Positions 44,786 to 58,276 of a stretch of DNA of 64,000 nucleotides are shown here, piece after piece. Source of the stretch: Selaginella moellendorffii. Taxonomy: Eukaryota; Streptophyta; Lycopodiopsida; Selaginellales; Selaginellaceae. The position numbers and the translations under genes are program-made. The notes below the pieces were generated by a model. The model did not search any database and was not told the DNA's origin. It saw only the letters and a program-made list of their open reading frames with translations. Positions within the stretch are counted from its first letter, which is position 1; each line of letters opens with the position of its first letter. The stretch spans positions 86,665-150,664 of the forward strand of contig NW_003314421.1 of the NCBI RefSeq assembly GCF_000143415.4. Reading direction: 5' to 3'.

Positions 44786-45209
44786 GCCAAGATCCAGAAG
44801 GACAGATGAGGAGTCTTCAACACAATAAAACCCGTCTGGATAGTCCTGAACTCAATCAACACTGGCCTCCAAGACAACCCCGACGACCCTTGGCTGCAAG
44901 CCCAGAAGATCCAAGTCAAGCACCAACTTGACAAGATTGAAGCTGATAAAATGGAAGCGTTCTTACAAGCTGGACACATCCGTTGGCACGCTAGCGAATT
45001 CGCACTTAACAAAGAGTTCTACTAGACCATCAAACCCAAGATAATCTCACCCCCAATGTTTGGACTCAAGGATGAACACGGTCGCCTTTTCACTAACCTC
45101 AATGACATGCACACATGGCTGAACAGTACTACACCCAGCTCTTCACGGCAGAACCCTAAAGTGAGGACCAACAGAGCAAATTGAACCAGGTATTGGACCA
45201 CATCCCAAG

Positions 45210-46261
45210 GAAGTACACCTTGACAATGTGCTCCAAACTCACAAAACCCTTCACAATGAGTGAACTGTGGGACACCCTTCATGATCTCAAAGACGACAAG
45301 ATGCCAGGAGAAGACGGAATGCCACCGGCATTCTACAAAACCAACTAGGACTGGCTTGGTCCAGCAGTCCTCAAGACGTGGGAAGAGGTCATGATCACTG
45401 GACAATGGCCAACCGGTGCCACAGACGGCCTTATAGAGCTCATCCCCAAAAAGGGAGGAGACATGTCCCTCCTTAAGAACTGGCACCCCATCTCAATGCT
45501 GAACACAATGTACAAGATAGTAGCCAAGGCACTGGCCTTTCGGATCAAACCACTGCTCCCGGAGACAATTAAAGAGACATAGGTAGGCAGATCATGGACA
45601 ACCTCCTCACGATCCTACTGGTGCAGGAATACACAAAAGACATGGCAAGCCAAATTGCTATCATACTGCTGGGCTTCAAAAAGGCCTACAACTAAGTTGA
45701 CAGGACAGTCCTCCAAGCCATAATGAGCAAGATAGGGATCCCACAGGCATACATCAGTAAGACAGCATCCCTGTACCACTCCGCGTCCAGCCGAGTCACC
45801 ATCAATGGCACTCTAGGCCAATCGTTTAAGCTTCAGAGATCTATGTGCCAAGGCTGCCCCCTTGCCCTGTACCTCTTCCTGTTCGTTGCAGACACCCTGG
45901 CATATTACCTTGCCCAACCTGGAGGCCCGAAAGGGATCTCCCTTCCCAACTGCCAAAAATCACTATAGGACATGACACAGCAACCAACAAAGACCTTCTC
46001 TCCTCAGCCTTCGCGGACGACACAGGGATCATAGCAGAAGGCTCACCAGCAAATCTATTGCGTCTCAAGTAGGACCTCGACCTATTCAATGAAGCAATGG
46101 GATCAAAAGTGAACTGGTCCAAATCAATGGGCCTATAGCTACCACAGGACCAACCGCCCACATGGGGAACCAAATTAGGCTTCAAGTGGGTACACCTAGA
46201 CAAAACTACCCATCACTATGATCCGGAACCCCAGAACTGTAAGGCTGTCATGAAAGAGCTA
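45210..46261 (+). pseudogene. LINE reverse transcriptase domain
   Basis: Fingers and palm segments lie in 45391-45582 and 45723-45968, with the ADD catalytic box in a further frame near 46010. Upstream, about 45300, KDDKMPGEDGMPPAFYK matches the 'DKAPGPDG' motif. Element M copy 2 inserts directly after ..CKAVMKEL. Confidence 0.82.
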
Positions 46262-46434
46262 AGGTTGGTTTTGAGCTCATGAGCTAGCTCATGATTTCTC
46301 AAACACAAGGAAAACATTGGTTCATCCTGAACCAACATCTTTTCATTTTTCAAGTTTTGATTTAATCTATATTTCCAAGTAAATTTGATCAATAAAATAC
46401 AAATATAAATATAGATCCAAACACTAAAAGCAAT

Positions 46435-47280
46435 CTAGACACACTTCTCAAGCTCTGTAATTGTAAGGTTTGTCTGATAAATGTGATGGTCAACCTTAGG
46501 ATCTTGGTTTAGTTCCTGCATAAAAATGTAATAGATGTGCTTGCAAGCTAAATATACCTTTTCCTTGTTCTCCTGTGTAAAATCTGGACAGGTACAGACA
46601 AGATTTTCACAGATTCTAATAGTGTAGCTCATACCCTTTGACGACTCAGTCACAACAACAAACTCTTTAGCCATGGCACTGATGTAATTTATCCTTATGA
46701 TTGTGCATTTCAACGCCTTTGCCAGCTTGATCTTCTCTTGTGCACCTTTTGAAATGGAAGATCTATATTGTATAGCCTTCCCATTTCTAGCTGGTCTTGT
46801 ATGCCGGTCTAGTGTTGACATTGGTGGCATAGCAATATCAATAGCAACATTTGAGGAAGTTTTCAACTTGAAACCAGCCCTCTCCAGACTTTCAATCTCT
46901 TCTTTCAAAAGATTGTAGCTTTGCTCAACTGGCCACTCCTCTGGCATAGAATCTAGCTTCAAGATAATTGAGCTGTGGATCCGGTTTGTATGAGTAACAT
47001 CAGTCCCATAACAGTAAATCCAACTTGACTGGCAGCCCTTTACCCCTAGATCTCGACAGCCCCAGAAACATGGTACTGCTGAAGAACTTGAACCTGAGCG
47101 CACAAATGCAAGACACTGATCTGGACTCCCAATCATTCTAGAGCACCGCACATTACTCTTGACTCTTCGAATTGCCTAGTTGATACGAGAAACTAGCTCA
47201 CAAGCAATAACCTTCTCAACCTCTGGCACTGGATTTACTTGTGTAACAATTGGCACCTCCTCCACTCCACGTTCCTTATT
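46435..47280 (-). pseudogene. SWIM zinc-finger protein of element M, copy 2
   Basis: The minus-strand ORF 47151-46435 (238 aa) contains SYNLLKEEIESLERAGFKLK, KFVVVTESSKGMSY-like sequence and an intact SWIM zinc finger: CTCPDF...CKHIYYIFMQEL, the CxC..CxH pattern. The coherent frame extends upstream to about 47280, interrupted by TAG (RIN*AIRRVK), so the ORF start is probably not the original one. A Cys/Trp-rich segment (VPCFWGCRDLG..CQSSWIYCYG) precedes the shared part. SWIM domains bind DNA or proteins and occur in MULE transposases; no DDE motif is visible here. Confidence 0.65.
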
Positions 47281-47500
47281 TCTTCTCCGGTGTCATGGAA
47301 CATAATGGTAGTCAAACTCTAGATGGTGAGAGTTAAAAAAAGTGATGTTGGGCCCATCAAATGTCTGTCAACGCTTCAAATGGGCTGTCCTCATGTCCCC
47401 AAGTGGTTCATAACTTTGATTCTATAGGAGTTCCTGTAACAACTTCCCCTACCATCTTAGATATTGACCCTGCTGCTAGTGTTGTCCCTCTACCAACCCA
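47281..47500. other. Deletion junction region of element M copy 2
   Basis: No recognised coding content. It joins the SWIM gene directly to the Gly-rich start of the methyltransferase-like gene; the hairpin array present in copy 1 is absent. Confidence 0.45.
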
Positions 47501-50500
47501 CTCTCGAAGCTTAGGTGCCATAGATGGTGGTGTGGAACTTGGTGGTAGAAATGAAGCACCTAGTGCTATAGGTGGTGGGGCAGATCTTGGTGGTGGAAAT
47601 GGCGGACATGTTGTTGCTTCTGAAGGTCACAGAAATGAGGTGGTAACTATGCTAGAGGCCGACATGATCTTGAATGAGCGAGTACGTGAAACTATTGTCT
47701 AGGCTCAAGAATGAACTATTAGCAGGGTGTTAGGTGAAATGGCTTGGAAAGGATCCCAACATCTTGAGATTCCACTTTGCCGTCTTAAGTAGAGTCACTG
47801 GGTGCGCTCAACCTATGACCTCAACATGGCTATTTATACCTCTTTCACAGAGGTTGGATTTAGGCACATTACTAGATTATTTATTGTGTTGTCATCATTC
47901 CCCGGAACAAATCGCATAGACATGGTTACTCACGAGATTGAGCAGACTTGGGATCAAATATGGCAGAGGAAATCTCAGGAGTTTGATATTTTGATGGCAT
48001 GCCACAAGGAGACACAAGCCTTTGTAGGCCGGATGTTCTTCATTATTGATGGAAACCACTAGTAGCTTGTGTTTTTGAGATGTATCCAAAAGAAGTTCCA
48101 GAATGATGACAAGTGACATATTTGTGTTCTAATGACATTTGTGGAGCCATAGGATCAAAACCAAGCTGTGAGGCTCAACTTAGCATGTCACAAGATCAAC
48201 ATGTAAGAATCTTTTACTAGTAACCTTTGTCCTCACCAACTATGTTACAGGCTTAATTAGTTTGCTTTCCAAGCACATTCCTTGGTCCATGATATCGAGC
48301 ACCTTCGATATGTTGGCATGCTTTCTCTCGACGAAATCCAGATGCTGTATAGTCGTGAAGTTATGGAAGCGGTTGAGGCAAAGCTTGTAGCACGTAAAGG
48401 CCAAGAGTTGCTTACTTGGTATCAAGTGCCTATGGATTTTTTGGTTGCAGTCTGGGCAAAGGTATCCTTTTCTTGGATGAACTTATGTTTTCTAGTACTC
48501 ACAAGTTTTCCTTTTAGCCAATTGTCAAGGCAAAGAAAAACTCATATTTGAAGATTACACAAGTGACAGATGAGGTGCAAAAGAACCTTGAACTGCAACA
48601 AATTGAGTAGTGCATTTTGAACTCGAAGAAATCAAAGGTGAAGAAGCTACTTGCGATTGCAGACATTTGCTGCAATAAAGATTGGTTGGATTGCATTGCA
48701 GTGATATGTTCTCGTGACAATAAGTTAGTCACTTTTATCTTTCTCATTCCACTTTGAAATTCTTGTCCTTGTAGGAAATGGTAAAACACTTGAAGAATTG
48801 ATCTATAACATTGCAAAAAGCAAGCTCTCCTTCAACGAACAAACCTCTTGCTTGGAGCTCCTCAACACTTGGCATCGTAACAATGATAAAAGGTTGGAGA
48901 GCAAACTTGAGAATGTGATGAAGGAGAAGCTCTATATCACTCAGAGTATTGCGGCTGTTGAGGAGCTACTTCAAGCTCCTGGGATACGAAGTTCCTTACT
49001 AGTGCCTGCATTGGCATAACACTTCCAGAATATGTTCAAGGTTCCCTTCAAGAGCTTGGGGATGGATGGCTTCCTGATGGTAGCTCAAGCTTTATGGATT
49101 TCAGGAACCAGTTGGGCCAACCATTTTTCTCGCGGCACATGGCATATAAGTATATTGCAAGAAATTGACTTATTTATTTAATCATGGCTCTTTTGTAGGT
49201 ATTTAAATCATTGCCCAGGTGCTCTAGTGTACACTGCAAGTGTTTTTCTCAAACTCTTAACTGGTGGGAAGAAACTTGGCATGTATAAGCTAGAGTTCCA
49301 TTGTCCCATTGCGCGGGAGTGAGAACTTTGTGCATGGTACTTGGAGTTGTGGAGGCAAATGCTATCGTCACCTTTTGAGCTTGATCTCTACCTTGAGTGT
49401 CATCTAGGTTTGATGAGTAAAATTTCCTAGTAGTAACTTATGTTTCTACTTTATTGTAGAGGCACTTTTGGAGGGAGTGGAGATGCCTTAGGATAAGGAC
49501 GAGATTCATATTGAGCAAACCGAAGACGAATAAGTGGAGAACCCGGCTGAAAACTCTCTTGCCCCATCTCATCCCATAGCAGTTGCTCATTCCCCAGATC
49601 CTACTGCCACTGCTTGTCCAGCCCCGACTGCTCAAAATGTACGAAGGCAGCTCCATAGTGAGGATGTCCAAAAGTGTAAGAACTTGATTTCCAATGACCT
49701 TGCTTATTGTAATTTTGTTGTAGATGTCAGAGAAACCAGCTAGCACTCTATACATCGACGTACAAATGCATTCTTTCCATCCCTCCCCACTGCTACAGAG
49801 GATGACCTCCAAGAGTTATCTTCATCGGCTTCACATAAACAGGTATGAAAAAAAAACTGTATTAACTTTAATATTTCCTGGTTTTGAACACTATTCAGGT
49901 TTGCCCTCTTTCTCCTATAGGAAGTGGTGGCAATGTGGAAATAGTTATGAGGGACTACTTTCAGCTTTCCAACAACGTGAGCCGAGAGTCTTCTATGTTG
50001 CATCGATGGATGCAAAGATTGGGAATGAACAATACTTTTGGCATCGACCTCGCATTCTTCGACCTGCCTAATGGGTTACCACCTTTACAAGGTGACACTC
50101 CATCCTGGAACATCCTTTGACTGGACCATATTTCTCAAGCAGTGGATGTGGCATCCAAGGTGTTGTGATATGAGGGCATTATGCTAGTCATTCTTCCCCG
50201 TTCTTTATTTTGAGGAGGTTTTCTTGCAACGACAGCGGAGAATGATGACTCTAGACTGGTTGAGTTTGTATCAGGCTGCCTACTCTCAAACATCCCAGTC
50301 GAAACAAAAGGAGCAGGTGGCCAAATCCAAAAGGTTTGCATTTCCTTATTTTTCATATCTTAAATTGATTGCCTCTTTTCATTATAGGTTTTAGCATGGA
50401 ACTACCATGCTCTCTACTGCTACTCTTGCCATCACAGTATTATATGAGCTGATGAGTGTGCAGGTTTGGCATTTCCAAGATATGATAGCTCAACAGATAT

Positions 50501-50501
50501 C
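47501..50501 (+). pseudogene. ParB-methyltransferase-like gene of element M, copy 2, 5' part
   Basis: It aligns exon by exon with 29950-32930. The ParB-like motif reads FFIIDGNH (about 48040-48058), closer to the ParB consensus than copy 1 (IIDENHR), but two stops follow immediately. Further exons match, including FFDLPNGLPPLQ (degenerate motif IV) near 50055-50090. The TGA codons at about 48113 and 49321 fall at the same places as in copy 1; most other stops are private. It is interrupted at 50502 by the LTR element and continues at 58272. Confidence 0.7.
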
Positions 50502-51609
50502 TGTAAGCGACTAAATTTTCCATTCTACTTTAGTCACTTAACCACACCTCTGACCACTTGGAGGAGTCTCATTCACAACCTCCATAAGTCCAATCCAGGA
50601 CTTGGGACTTGCTAGCCCCGAGAATGGCATCCATGCCACTCAACATTTGCACTTGGTTCAAGTGCTCCACGTGTCCGATCCCATGACCGACACTCAAAGG
50701 TACCACCGACATAGCAGCCCGTTACGCTAAGGCCATGCCCAATCACCTTTGCCACACTGGTAGTCCAATACCACTTGCATCACCATCTTGGCTCTCCAAG
50801 ACTAGGCAAACCATCCGTGAGTGGTCATCTCAGATCCACTCCTTAGCATCCTCAGGATGCCCACCGACAAGGGGAATAGCCTTCCCCAATATCCCTCTGT
50901 TAGTCCCCACTAAGTCCCTTTCTGCCCCTGGCCGTGTTTGCCAACACTGCCACTAGATCGAGACCCACAGGCCCGACCACTAAGTCCCACGGTCCTCTGG
51001 GACTTCCTCACCACACGACTGTGTCCTTGGTCACTACCCCAGAGGACTGCTCCTCTTCCTTTCCACAGTCTGGGCCTTTGGGACAACATTTCGGAACACC
51101 GTGGCCTTACGCGAGCCACCTGGGTACTCTCCTCGTCTTCTGCCCTTGGGTGCTCTAGCCATGGGCTTAGAGCGGGTTCCGTTGAGCCACACCAGGTATC
51201 CAAGTAGGTAGTGCCACCCACACTTGGACTGGGAGCATCAGCCAGTCGATCTCCCGGGGGAACTAGAGCCGGCTCTTGAACACTTCACCAAGCTACCCCG
51301 CTTGTCGGTCTGTGTTCACTCTAGTCTTGGACTTCCCAGTGGGCAGCTCATCACCCAACACTGGGTCCGGCCTTCCTGGGCCAAACTGGCCTTTCCTGGC
51401 CAAACTGGCTCCACTGCAGTCCTCCCCCTACTATACTTTTGGAGCTCACCAAACCCCCCAGGGTCTGGGAGACGAACGCTTTGGGCTTTCACCCTCTCAG
51501 GCTCCGGACTCGGACTTGGACTCGGACTCGGACTCGGACTCGGATTCGGACTCGGACTCGGGCTCGGGCTCGGTCTCGGCCTCGGCCTCGGTCTTGGTCT
51601 CGGTCCCGA

Positions 51610-51640
<31 letters not shown>

Positions 51641-52315
51641 TCCGGTCTCGGTCCCGGTCTCAGTCTCGACTTCGGACTCCATCTCGGACTCCATCTCGGA
51701 CTCCATCTCGGACTCCATCTCGGGTCCATCTCGGGTCCATCTCGGACTCCATCTCGGGTCCATCTCGGACTCCATCTCGGACTCCATTTCGGGTCCATCT
51801 CGGGTCCACCTCGGACTCCATCTCGGACTCCATCTCGGGTCCATCTTGGACTCCACTTCGGACTCCAACTCGGGTCCATCTCGGGTCCACCTCGGACTCC
51901 ACTTCGGACTCCATCCCGGACTCCATCTCGGGTCCATCTCGGACTCCACTTCGGACTCCAACTCGGGTCCATCTCGGACTCCACTTCGGACTCCAACTCG
52001 GGTCCATCTCGGACTCCACTTCAGACTCCAACTCGGGTCCATCTCGGACTCCACTTCGGACTCCAACTCGAGTCCATCTCGGACACTCCCACGTGTCATG
52101 TGTTGGTCCTTTTGGGTCCCTTTTTGGAGCCTCGCCTTTTGCTCGCTTCGTGCTCGTTCCTCGAGCACTTCGTTGGGAGTTCCACTCCCTCTCTTGACTT
52201 TTCAAGTCGGAGCTTTTGGTCCAAACGTGTTACGCTCGTTTGGCTCTCACTTCGGCCACTACCATGTGGCGCCCTTCCAGCTCCCCTTTGGGGCCTAGGG
52301 ATTTTGTGTCTCACA
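50502..52315 (-). repeat. LTR (3' LTR in element orientation)
   Basis: 1814 bp bounded by TG...CA on either strand. It contains the GGACTC/CCATCTCGGACT array (51497-52085). Confidence 0.92.
51497..52085. repeat. CTCGGACTC / CTCCATCTCGGA tandem array in LTR
   Basis: Six-base units (ggactc, ggtctc) pass into 12-24-base units built on 'ctcggactccatctcgggtccat'. The period is a multiple of three and stop-free, so it leaves long ORFs in all six frames (Leu-Gly, Ser-Asp, Arg-Thr, Ser-Pro, Glu-Ser and similar dipeptide repeats). These are not believable proteins. The same array recurs at 57458-58046. Confidence 0.9.
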
Positions 52316-55300
52316 ACTCCACCACCCATAGACGAAGTTCGATGTCCTCATCGAACGGTAAACCATTTTGTAAAGTAACACTCGCATGTGTTACCATTTC
52401 CATCCTTGGCACCTAGCCAATATTTGTCAATGGTTTGACATTGAAGGCTCACCATGCCTTCTCCATATTCGTCAATGGTTTGACATTGAAGGCTCACCAT
52501 GCCTTTTGCATAGGCCTCCATGGTTTGACACCAAAGGCTCACCATGCCTTGCCTATCCTCTAAGGAGGGTAGTCTCTCCAACTTAGAGATTGATTGGACC
52601 ACATGTAGTGGTTCTCTCCTTTTATTGGTTTAGTCCTCGCTAAACCTCTTAGAGACCCTTCTCTAAGTCAATCCCACTACTCCTTCTCGAGTAGTCTCGA
52701 TTTCCATCGATATAACCTTTGCACTTTGGAACTTTGAATTTTGACTTCTTGGAGTCAATTTCCTAGGTGTCTCCGACACCTTGCCTTGCACCTTTTTGTG
52801 CAACTCCACTTCCCATCCTAGGAAGTTCTCTACTCGAGGGCACCATCATCCTCTCTTCTATTTCGTGCCAAAGTTCCAGTTATCATACTTTGTGCTAGGG
52901 CTGTTCATGGCCCTATCATTTGGCTACCTTACCGCTCCCTCCCTTGGAGCTTCCACTTTCGCCAAATCGGAGCATTTCGGAATCCCTCCTTGGAAACACA
53001 CTTCCTTTCCCGCAACTTGTTAGCGTCCAACACATTAGTGTTCCTCGCCTAACTTTGTCACTTGGATTCCTTCCAAGGGATTCCACGGCCCTATCTTGGC
53101 CACTCATCTTTTGCTCCTATCCGTTGATTGTTGCACCAAGCAACATCGAATCTCTACCTCCCTTCTTGAGGTATTGTTTCGGTTCCATAGCAAAGACTCT
53201 TCTTTGCCAAGTCCGGAGGATGTTCACCCCTAGTACGTCTCTTTAGCATCTTCTGCTATGGGCTCTATCCACGGCCCAACTTCGTGACCCTCCCATGGGC
53301 CTTTTATAGAGACTACTTTCCTCGGACTCACTATGCCATCGCCCGGACATAGTTTATTTCCCTTAGGTGCTCTTCCCACTTGGTCATCACGACCAAGCCA
53401 CACCACCTTAAACAGTTCAATTTCAACATTTTGAACCAGGAACTTCATTCCTTAGCCAACCAAGGACCTTGTCCTTATCTGGCCATAAGATCACCTAGTG
53501 ATCTCACCTTGGCACCTTAACAGAGTTGCCAAGAGGTACTAGGTCTTCTAGACCTCCAAGTTGTTGACTATAACCCCGGGGGCATCCCCCACACTTGGCG
53601 GTGCACCCAAGCCAGCCCTTACGGCCAAGGGTTCATAGCAACTGAGATTAGGTGTCCCCATCTCACTCACCACGACCTTGGTGCCACTTGCACCAAAGCG
53701 TTCAAGTTAGATATGCTGAGCTTTCACACTAAGCAATCTAACCGTGCATCACGACTCCGAGGCATCCCTCGCTTGGCGGTGTGCCCAAACCAGTCTCCCC
53801 ACTGAGAGTCCATGACCACCGAAATATGAGTGTCCTCATATTCCAAACCATCACCACGCCCTAGTGATTTGGGACTCGAACCCAAGCACTAGAGGGTCGG
53901 GACTCGAACCCAACCTCCGTATATGCATCTACGGACGGCATCACACAAGATGCCTGGCGTGACTCCCCACGCCGGTGCACCAACTTATTATTTTTAAAGC
54001 GCGCTATAGATCACAGCTTAGGAACCTAGTTCCTCCACACTGCCAAGTCCTCTCACTTGACATGTCTATGATCATGCATGAACTCCTCCATGCTCGGCCC
54101 CATGGCCCACCCTTTTTGAAGTTATCACCTTCAACTAGGGTCTTTGTTCCCCCGACGTGCCAATCTCACTTGGCAAGTCCTCCGACCATTGTAACATGGT
54201 TCCTGCATAAGCGTGAAAGTCCTTGACCATCGACTTTCGTTCAAAGCCCTCTCTTTGAACACTCGGGAACTACTTCCCTAACCTTGATAACCTTGCCTCG
54301 TGGCAAGCTTCAAGACCACGCTTCTGCTGCGCCACTCTGATTTCGCGCGTTCCATGAACCATTTACACTTGGCCTTTCTAGGTACTACGCTACCTAGAAT
54401 CCTCTTTGGGAACTTTGAAGGAACTCTGTCCCTTAGCTTGCTAAGGCCTCCCTTTTTGCAAGCCTTCCAAATGCCACATAGTCTAACATGGACAATTCCA
54501 TATTTTAGACTCTCCATGGCATCATGGTTGCTAGCGGCAACACCCTCGAGCCCCCACTTGATTCTCCACTCCCAGCTGGCATAACCAACCTTGGTTATGC
54601 CCTTTGATTCCTACGGTTCGGTTCTATCCCCTTACTTCTTGCTTTTTGGCTTCACACCTTTCCTTTGGTCATTCTCCTCCAGACCAGGAGGATAGCTTTG
54701 CACTTTCTATCATGCTTTAGCAAGTATTCTTAGGGATGAACCTACCCAATAGCCTAGGGAGTGGTTCCTCAATCCGGGTATGCTCACCTTATAATCCCAC
54801 ACACTGGGATTACATTGTTGCTTATGGGCCTTTACATGCCCATCACTAGCCTTGCCAAAATTCCATTTTTGGCTTTGTCCAACTTGGGTAGACAGTCCTC
54901 TCCTGTCTCTGCAACTTTGGACATTTGGATAGCACCTTCTATCCATCATTCGCTAGGGACTTAGTCCCTTGGGCTTTATCCATTGCCCTCGCGACATCAA
55001 ACACCACCTTCTGGTGTTCTAGAGTGTTTAGGTGTCCCAATGATGGCTTTCTTGACAATGAGTATTTCCTTTTATGACATTGACTTACTATATCGCAACA
55101 CAAGCAACTTATCCCTCGTAAGGGTATATCCGACTTCCCTATGCTATTAAGAAGTCTTGGGTAGCTACCTTCTACCCGTTTAACCAGTTATTTTGCACCT
55201 CTTGCTTAGTTGCCCCATAGTTGTCAAGTCCTACAACTCATTGCTTGGTGCTTTCACACCTCCATCATTATCTGGGTCACCACACTCCAACTGCATGCTC

Positions 55301-56462
55301 TGCAGCTTAGGCTATGCCATTCCCATTTCTATTGGGATTCCTTTGGCAAGGGGTTCTCATGAACCCACCAACATAGCCTCAAGGTATCACACCTTGGCAC
55401 ATTTGGTGTCTCCACACCATCGGCTCCACGAGCCTACCTCTATGACATTTCCCCTTCGTGTCTAAGTCTTTGCCAAGACCAACACTACTCTTTCTCATGC
55501 CAACCATCCGTTAGCACTGCACCATAGAGGTCACACACAACTTTATGTCAAAGTTGTTTTCTTCTGGGAACACCTTTCCCATAACTTTAGCATGGCACAT
55601 TTTGCCATCGATGAGATACCCTTTGTTCTCATCCTTGGATCCTATGATCCCCCCCCATCCTTTGTGGGGTACAACACACCTCAGTCCAAATGCTTCCATC
55701 AGTCCTTTTAGGACCATCCGTTGACTCTACTTGAGTCGTCCAGCAGTTTTGGACTTGGTTAATCCACAGACCCGTAAGGTCCTACTTGTGAGGCATTAGC
55801 TCACTGGAATACACTTCTTGCATTCCTGTCCTACTCAAAAGGACTATTTTCACAAGTGTTACTCCGACACTTGATTTTGTTCTCTGGGGGCAACCTTTGC
55901 CCCTTAGGACTACTTGTCCATGTGATGAGAACACCAACTCACCCACTTAATACACCCCCAACTCCTTGGGTTGTTCCAGCATTTATTAGAGGTAGCCCCG
56001 GCTACCTTTTCAAGGACTTGAGTCCTCTTCCGTATTTGACCTCCCACGGTCATTACTTCTGGTCTCACATTCATGAGCACAAACCTCAACTATATGAGGA
56101 AAATCTTGTGACTCCTTTATTGCTTTGGAGTCTTTATCTTTCCCGTGATCCCAACTGTAGTTGTTTACCACAACTACATTAGCTAGTTTGCTAAGTCAAA
56201 CGCTCATCTGGATCACATCCTCAACTCTTTGAGGAAAACCATATACTGTTCCCAAGATCCCAAAGTCGTTCCATTATTGGCCCTTTTCTATCCACCACCT
56301 CGTCTACAAGTTCACACATGAACTGTAATGGAGAGCCATGTCTTCCCGACTTGCTACTCCTCAAGGATAGGCCCACTCCTCGGACCTTGCGATGCCAACA
56401 CTAGTGGTGATATACTTGAGCACCAATAAAAGTCGGACTAAGGAACAGCTCCGATACCAAAT
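52316..56462 (-). other. Interior of the LARD-like element
   Basis: No gag, protease, RT, RNase H or integrase motif found in any frame, and no ORF above about 110 codons. A 54-bp tandem repeat (about 52425-52553, 'ttgacattgaaggctcaccatgcctt', three copies) lies near the 3' LTR. A short minus-strand ORF at 55717-55511 is conserved with nothing I recognise. Confidence 0.7.
56447..56460 (-). other. Primer-binding site (tRNA-iMet-like) of the LARD-like element
   Basis: TTGGTATCGGAGCT on the minus strand, two bases from the LTR at 56463. It differs from the usual TGGTATCAGAGC by one base. Confidence 0.75.
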
Positions 56463-57570
56463 TGTAAGCGACTAAATTTTCCATTCTACTTTAGTCACTT
56501 AACCACACCTCTGACCACTTGGAGGAGTCTCATTCACAACCTCCATAAGTCCAATCCAGGACTTGGGACTTGCTAGCCTCGAGAATGGCATCCATGCCAC
56601 TCAACATTTGCACTTGGTTCAAGTGCTCCACGTGTCCGATCCCATGACCGACACTCAAAGGTACCACCGACATAGCAGCCCGTTACGCTAAGGCCATGCC
56701 CAATCACCTTTGCCACACTGGTAGTCCAATACCACTTGCATCACCATCTTGGCTCTCCAAGACTAGGCAAACCATCCGTGAGTGGTCATCTCAGATCCAC
56801 TCCTTAGCATCCTCAGGATGCCCACCGACAAGGGGAATAGCCTTCCCCAATATCCCTCTGTTAGTCCCCACTAAGTCCCTTTCTGCCCCTGGCCGTGTTT
56901 GCCAACACTGCCACTAGATCGAGACCCACAGGCCCGACCACTAAGTCCCACGGTCCTCTGGGACTTCCTCACCACACGACTGTGTCCTTGGTCACTACCC
57001 CAGAGGACTGCTCCTCTTCCTTTCCACAGTCTGGGCCTTTGGGACAACATTTCGGAACACCGTGGCCTTACGCGAGCCACCTGGGTACTCTCCTCGTCTT
57101 CTGCCCTTGGGTGCTCTAGCCATGGGCTTAGAGCGGGTTCCGTTGAGCCACACCAGGTATCCAAGTAGGTAGTGCCACCCACACTTGGACTGGGAGCATC
57201 AGCCAGTCGATCTCCCGGGGGAACTAGAGCCGGCTCTTGAACACTTCACCAAGCTACCCCGCTTGTCGGTCTGTGTTCACTCTAGTCTTGGACTTCCCAG
57301 TGGGCAGCTCATCACCCAACACTGGGTCCGGCCTTCCTGGGCCAAACTGGCCTTTCCTGGCCAAACTGGCTCCACTGCAGTCCTCCCCCTACTATACTTT
57401 TGGAGCTCACCAAACCCCCCAGGGTCTGGGAGACGAACGCTTTGGGCTTTCACCCTCTCAGGCTCCGGACTCGGACTTGGACTCGGACTCGGACTCGGAC
57501 TCGGATTCGGACTCGGACTCGGGCTCGGGCTCGGTCTCGGCCTCGGCCTCGGTCTTGGTCTCGGTCCCGA

Positions 57571-57601
<31 letters not shown>

Positions 57602-58276
57602 TCCGGTCTCGGTCCCGGTCTCAGTCTCGACTTCGGACTCCATCTCGGACTCCATCTCGGACTCCATCTCGGACTCCATCTCGGGTCCATCTCGGGTCCA
57701 TCTCGGACTCCATCTCGGGTCCATCTCGGACTCCATCTCGGACTCCATTTCGGGTCCATCTCGGGTCCACCTCGGACTCCATCTCGGACTCCATCTCGGG
57801 TCCATCTTGGACTCCACTTCGGACTCCAACTCGGGTCCATCTCGGGTCCACCTCGGACTCCACTTCGGACTCCATCCCGGACTCCATCTCGGGTCCATCT
57901 CGGACTCCACTTCGGACTCCAACTCGGGTCCATCTCGGACTCCACTTCGGACTCCAACTCGGGTCCATCTCGGACTCCACTTCAGACTCCAACTCGGGTC
58001 CATCTCGGACTCCACTTCGGACTCCAACTCGAGTCCATCTCGGACACTCCCACGTGTCATGTGTTGGTCCTTTTGGGTCCCTTTTTGGAGCCTCGCCTTT
58101 TGCTCGCTTCGTGCTCGTTCCTCGAGCACTTCGTTGGGAGTTCCACTCCCTCTCTTGACTTTTCAAGTCGGAGCTTTTGGTCCAAACGTGTTACGCTCGT
58201 TTGGCTCTCACTTCGGCCACTACCATGTGGCGCCCTTCCAGCTCCCCTTTGGGGCCTAGGGATTTTGTGTCTCACA
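56463..58276 (-). repeat. LTR (5' LTR in element orientation)
   Basis: 1814 bp, nearly identical to 50502-52315, ending ..CTCACA, and followed by the ATATC duplication. Confidence 0.92.

Larger units (their letters stand above)
43481..46261 (+). mobile_element. LINE-type non-LTR retrotransposon, 5' portion
   Basis: From about 43890 an apurinic-endonuclease-like (EEP) domain is legible across frames: TLSWN, FLCFQEHR, LLNIYAP, LTGDFNFV and SDHRPI (last at about 44600-44620). The reverse transcriptase follows: LIELIPKKGG, NWHPISMLNTMYKIVAKALAFRI, QGCPLALYLFLFVADTLAYYL and AFADDTGIIAEG, the last holding the catalytic ADD box (about 46010-46025). The element is cut at 46261 by element M copy 2 and resumes at 58961. 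Many stops and frameshifts show it is dead. Confidence 0.85.
50502..58276 (-). mobile_element. Young LTR retrotransposon without recognisable gag-pol (LARD-like)
   Basis: 7775 bp. Two 1814-bp LTRs (50502-52315 and 56463-58276) are almost identical; I found one difference by eye (50609 c / 56570 t area). A 5-bp TSD ATATC occurs on both sides (50497-50501 and 58277-58281). A primer-site-like TTGGTATCGGAGCT on the minus strand next to 56463 shows the element is read on the minus strand. The 4.1-kb interior has only short ORFs, so mobilisation in trans is likely. It splits the methyltransferase-like gene of element M copy 2. Confidence 0.9.

Noticed and set aside
51224-52378. Long ORFs (up to 384 codons) in several frames in the LTR, repeated at 57185-58288
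   Set aside because: They come from a stop-free tandem array whose period is a multiple of three and give dipeptide repeats in all six frames. They are duplicated because they lie in the two LTRs.
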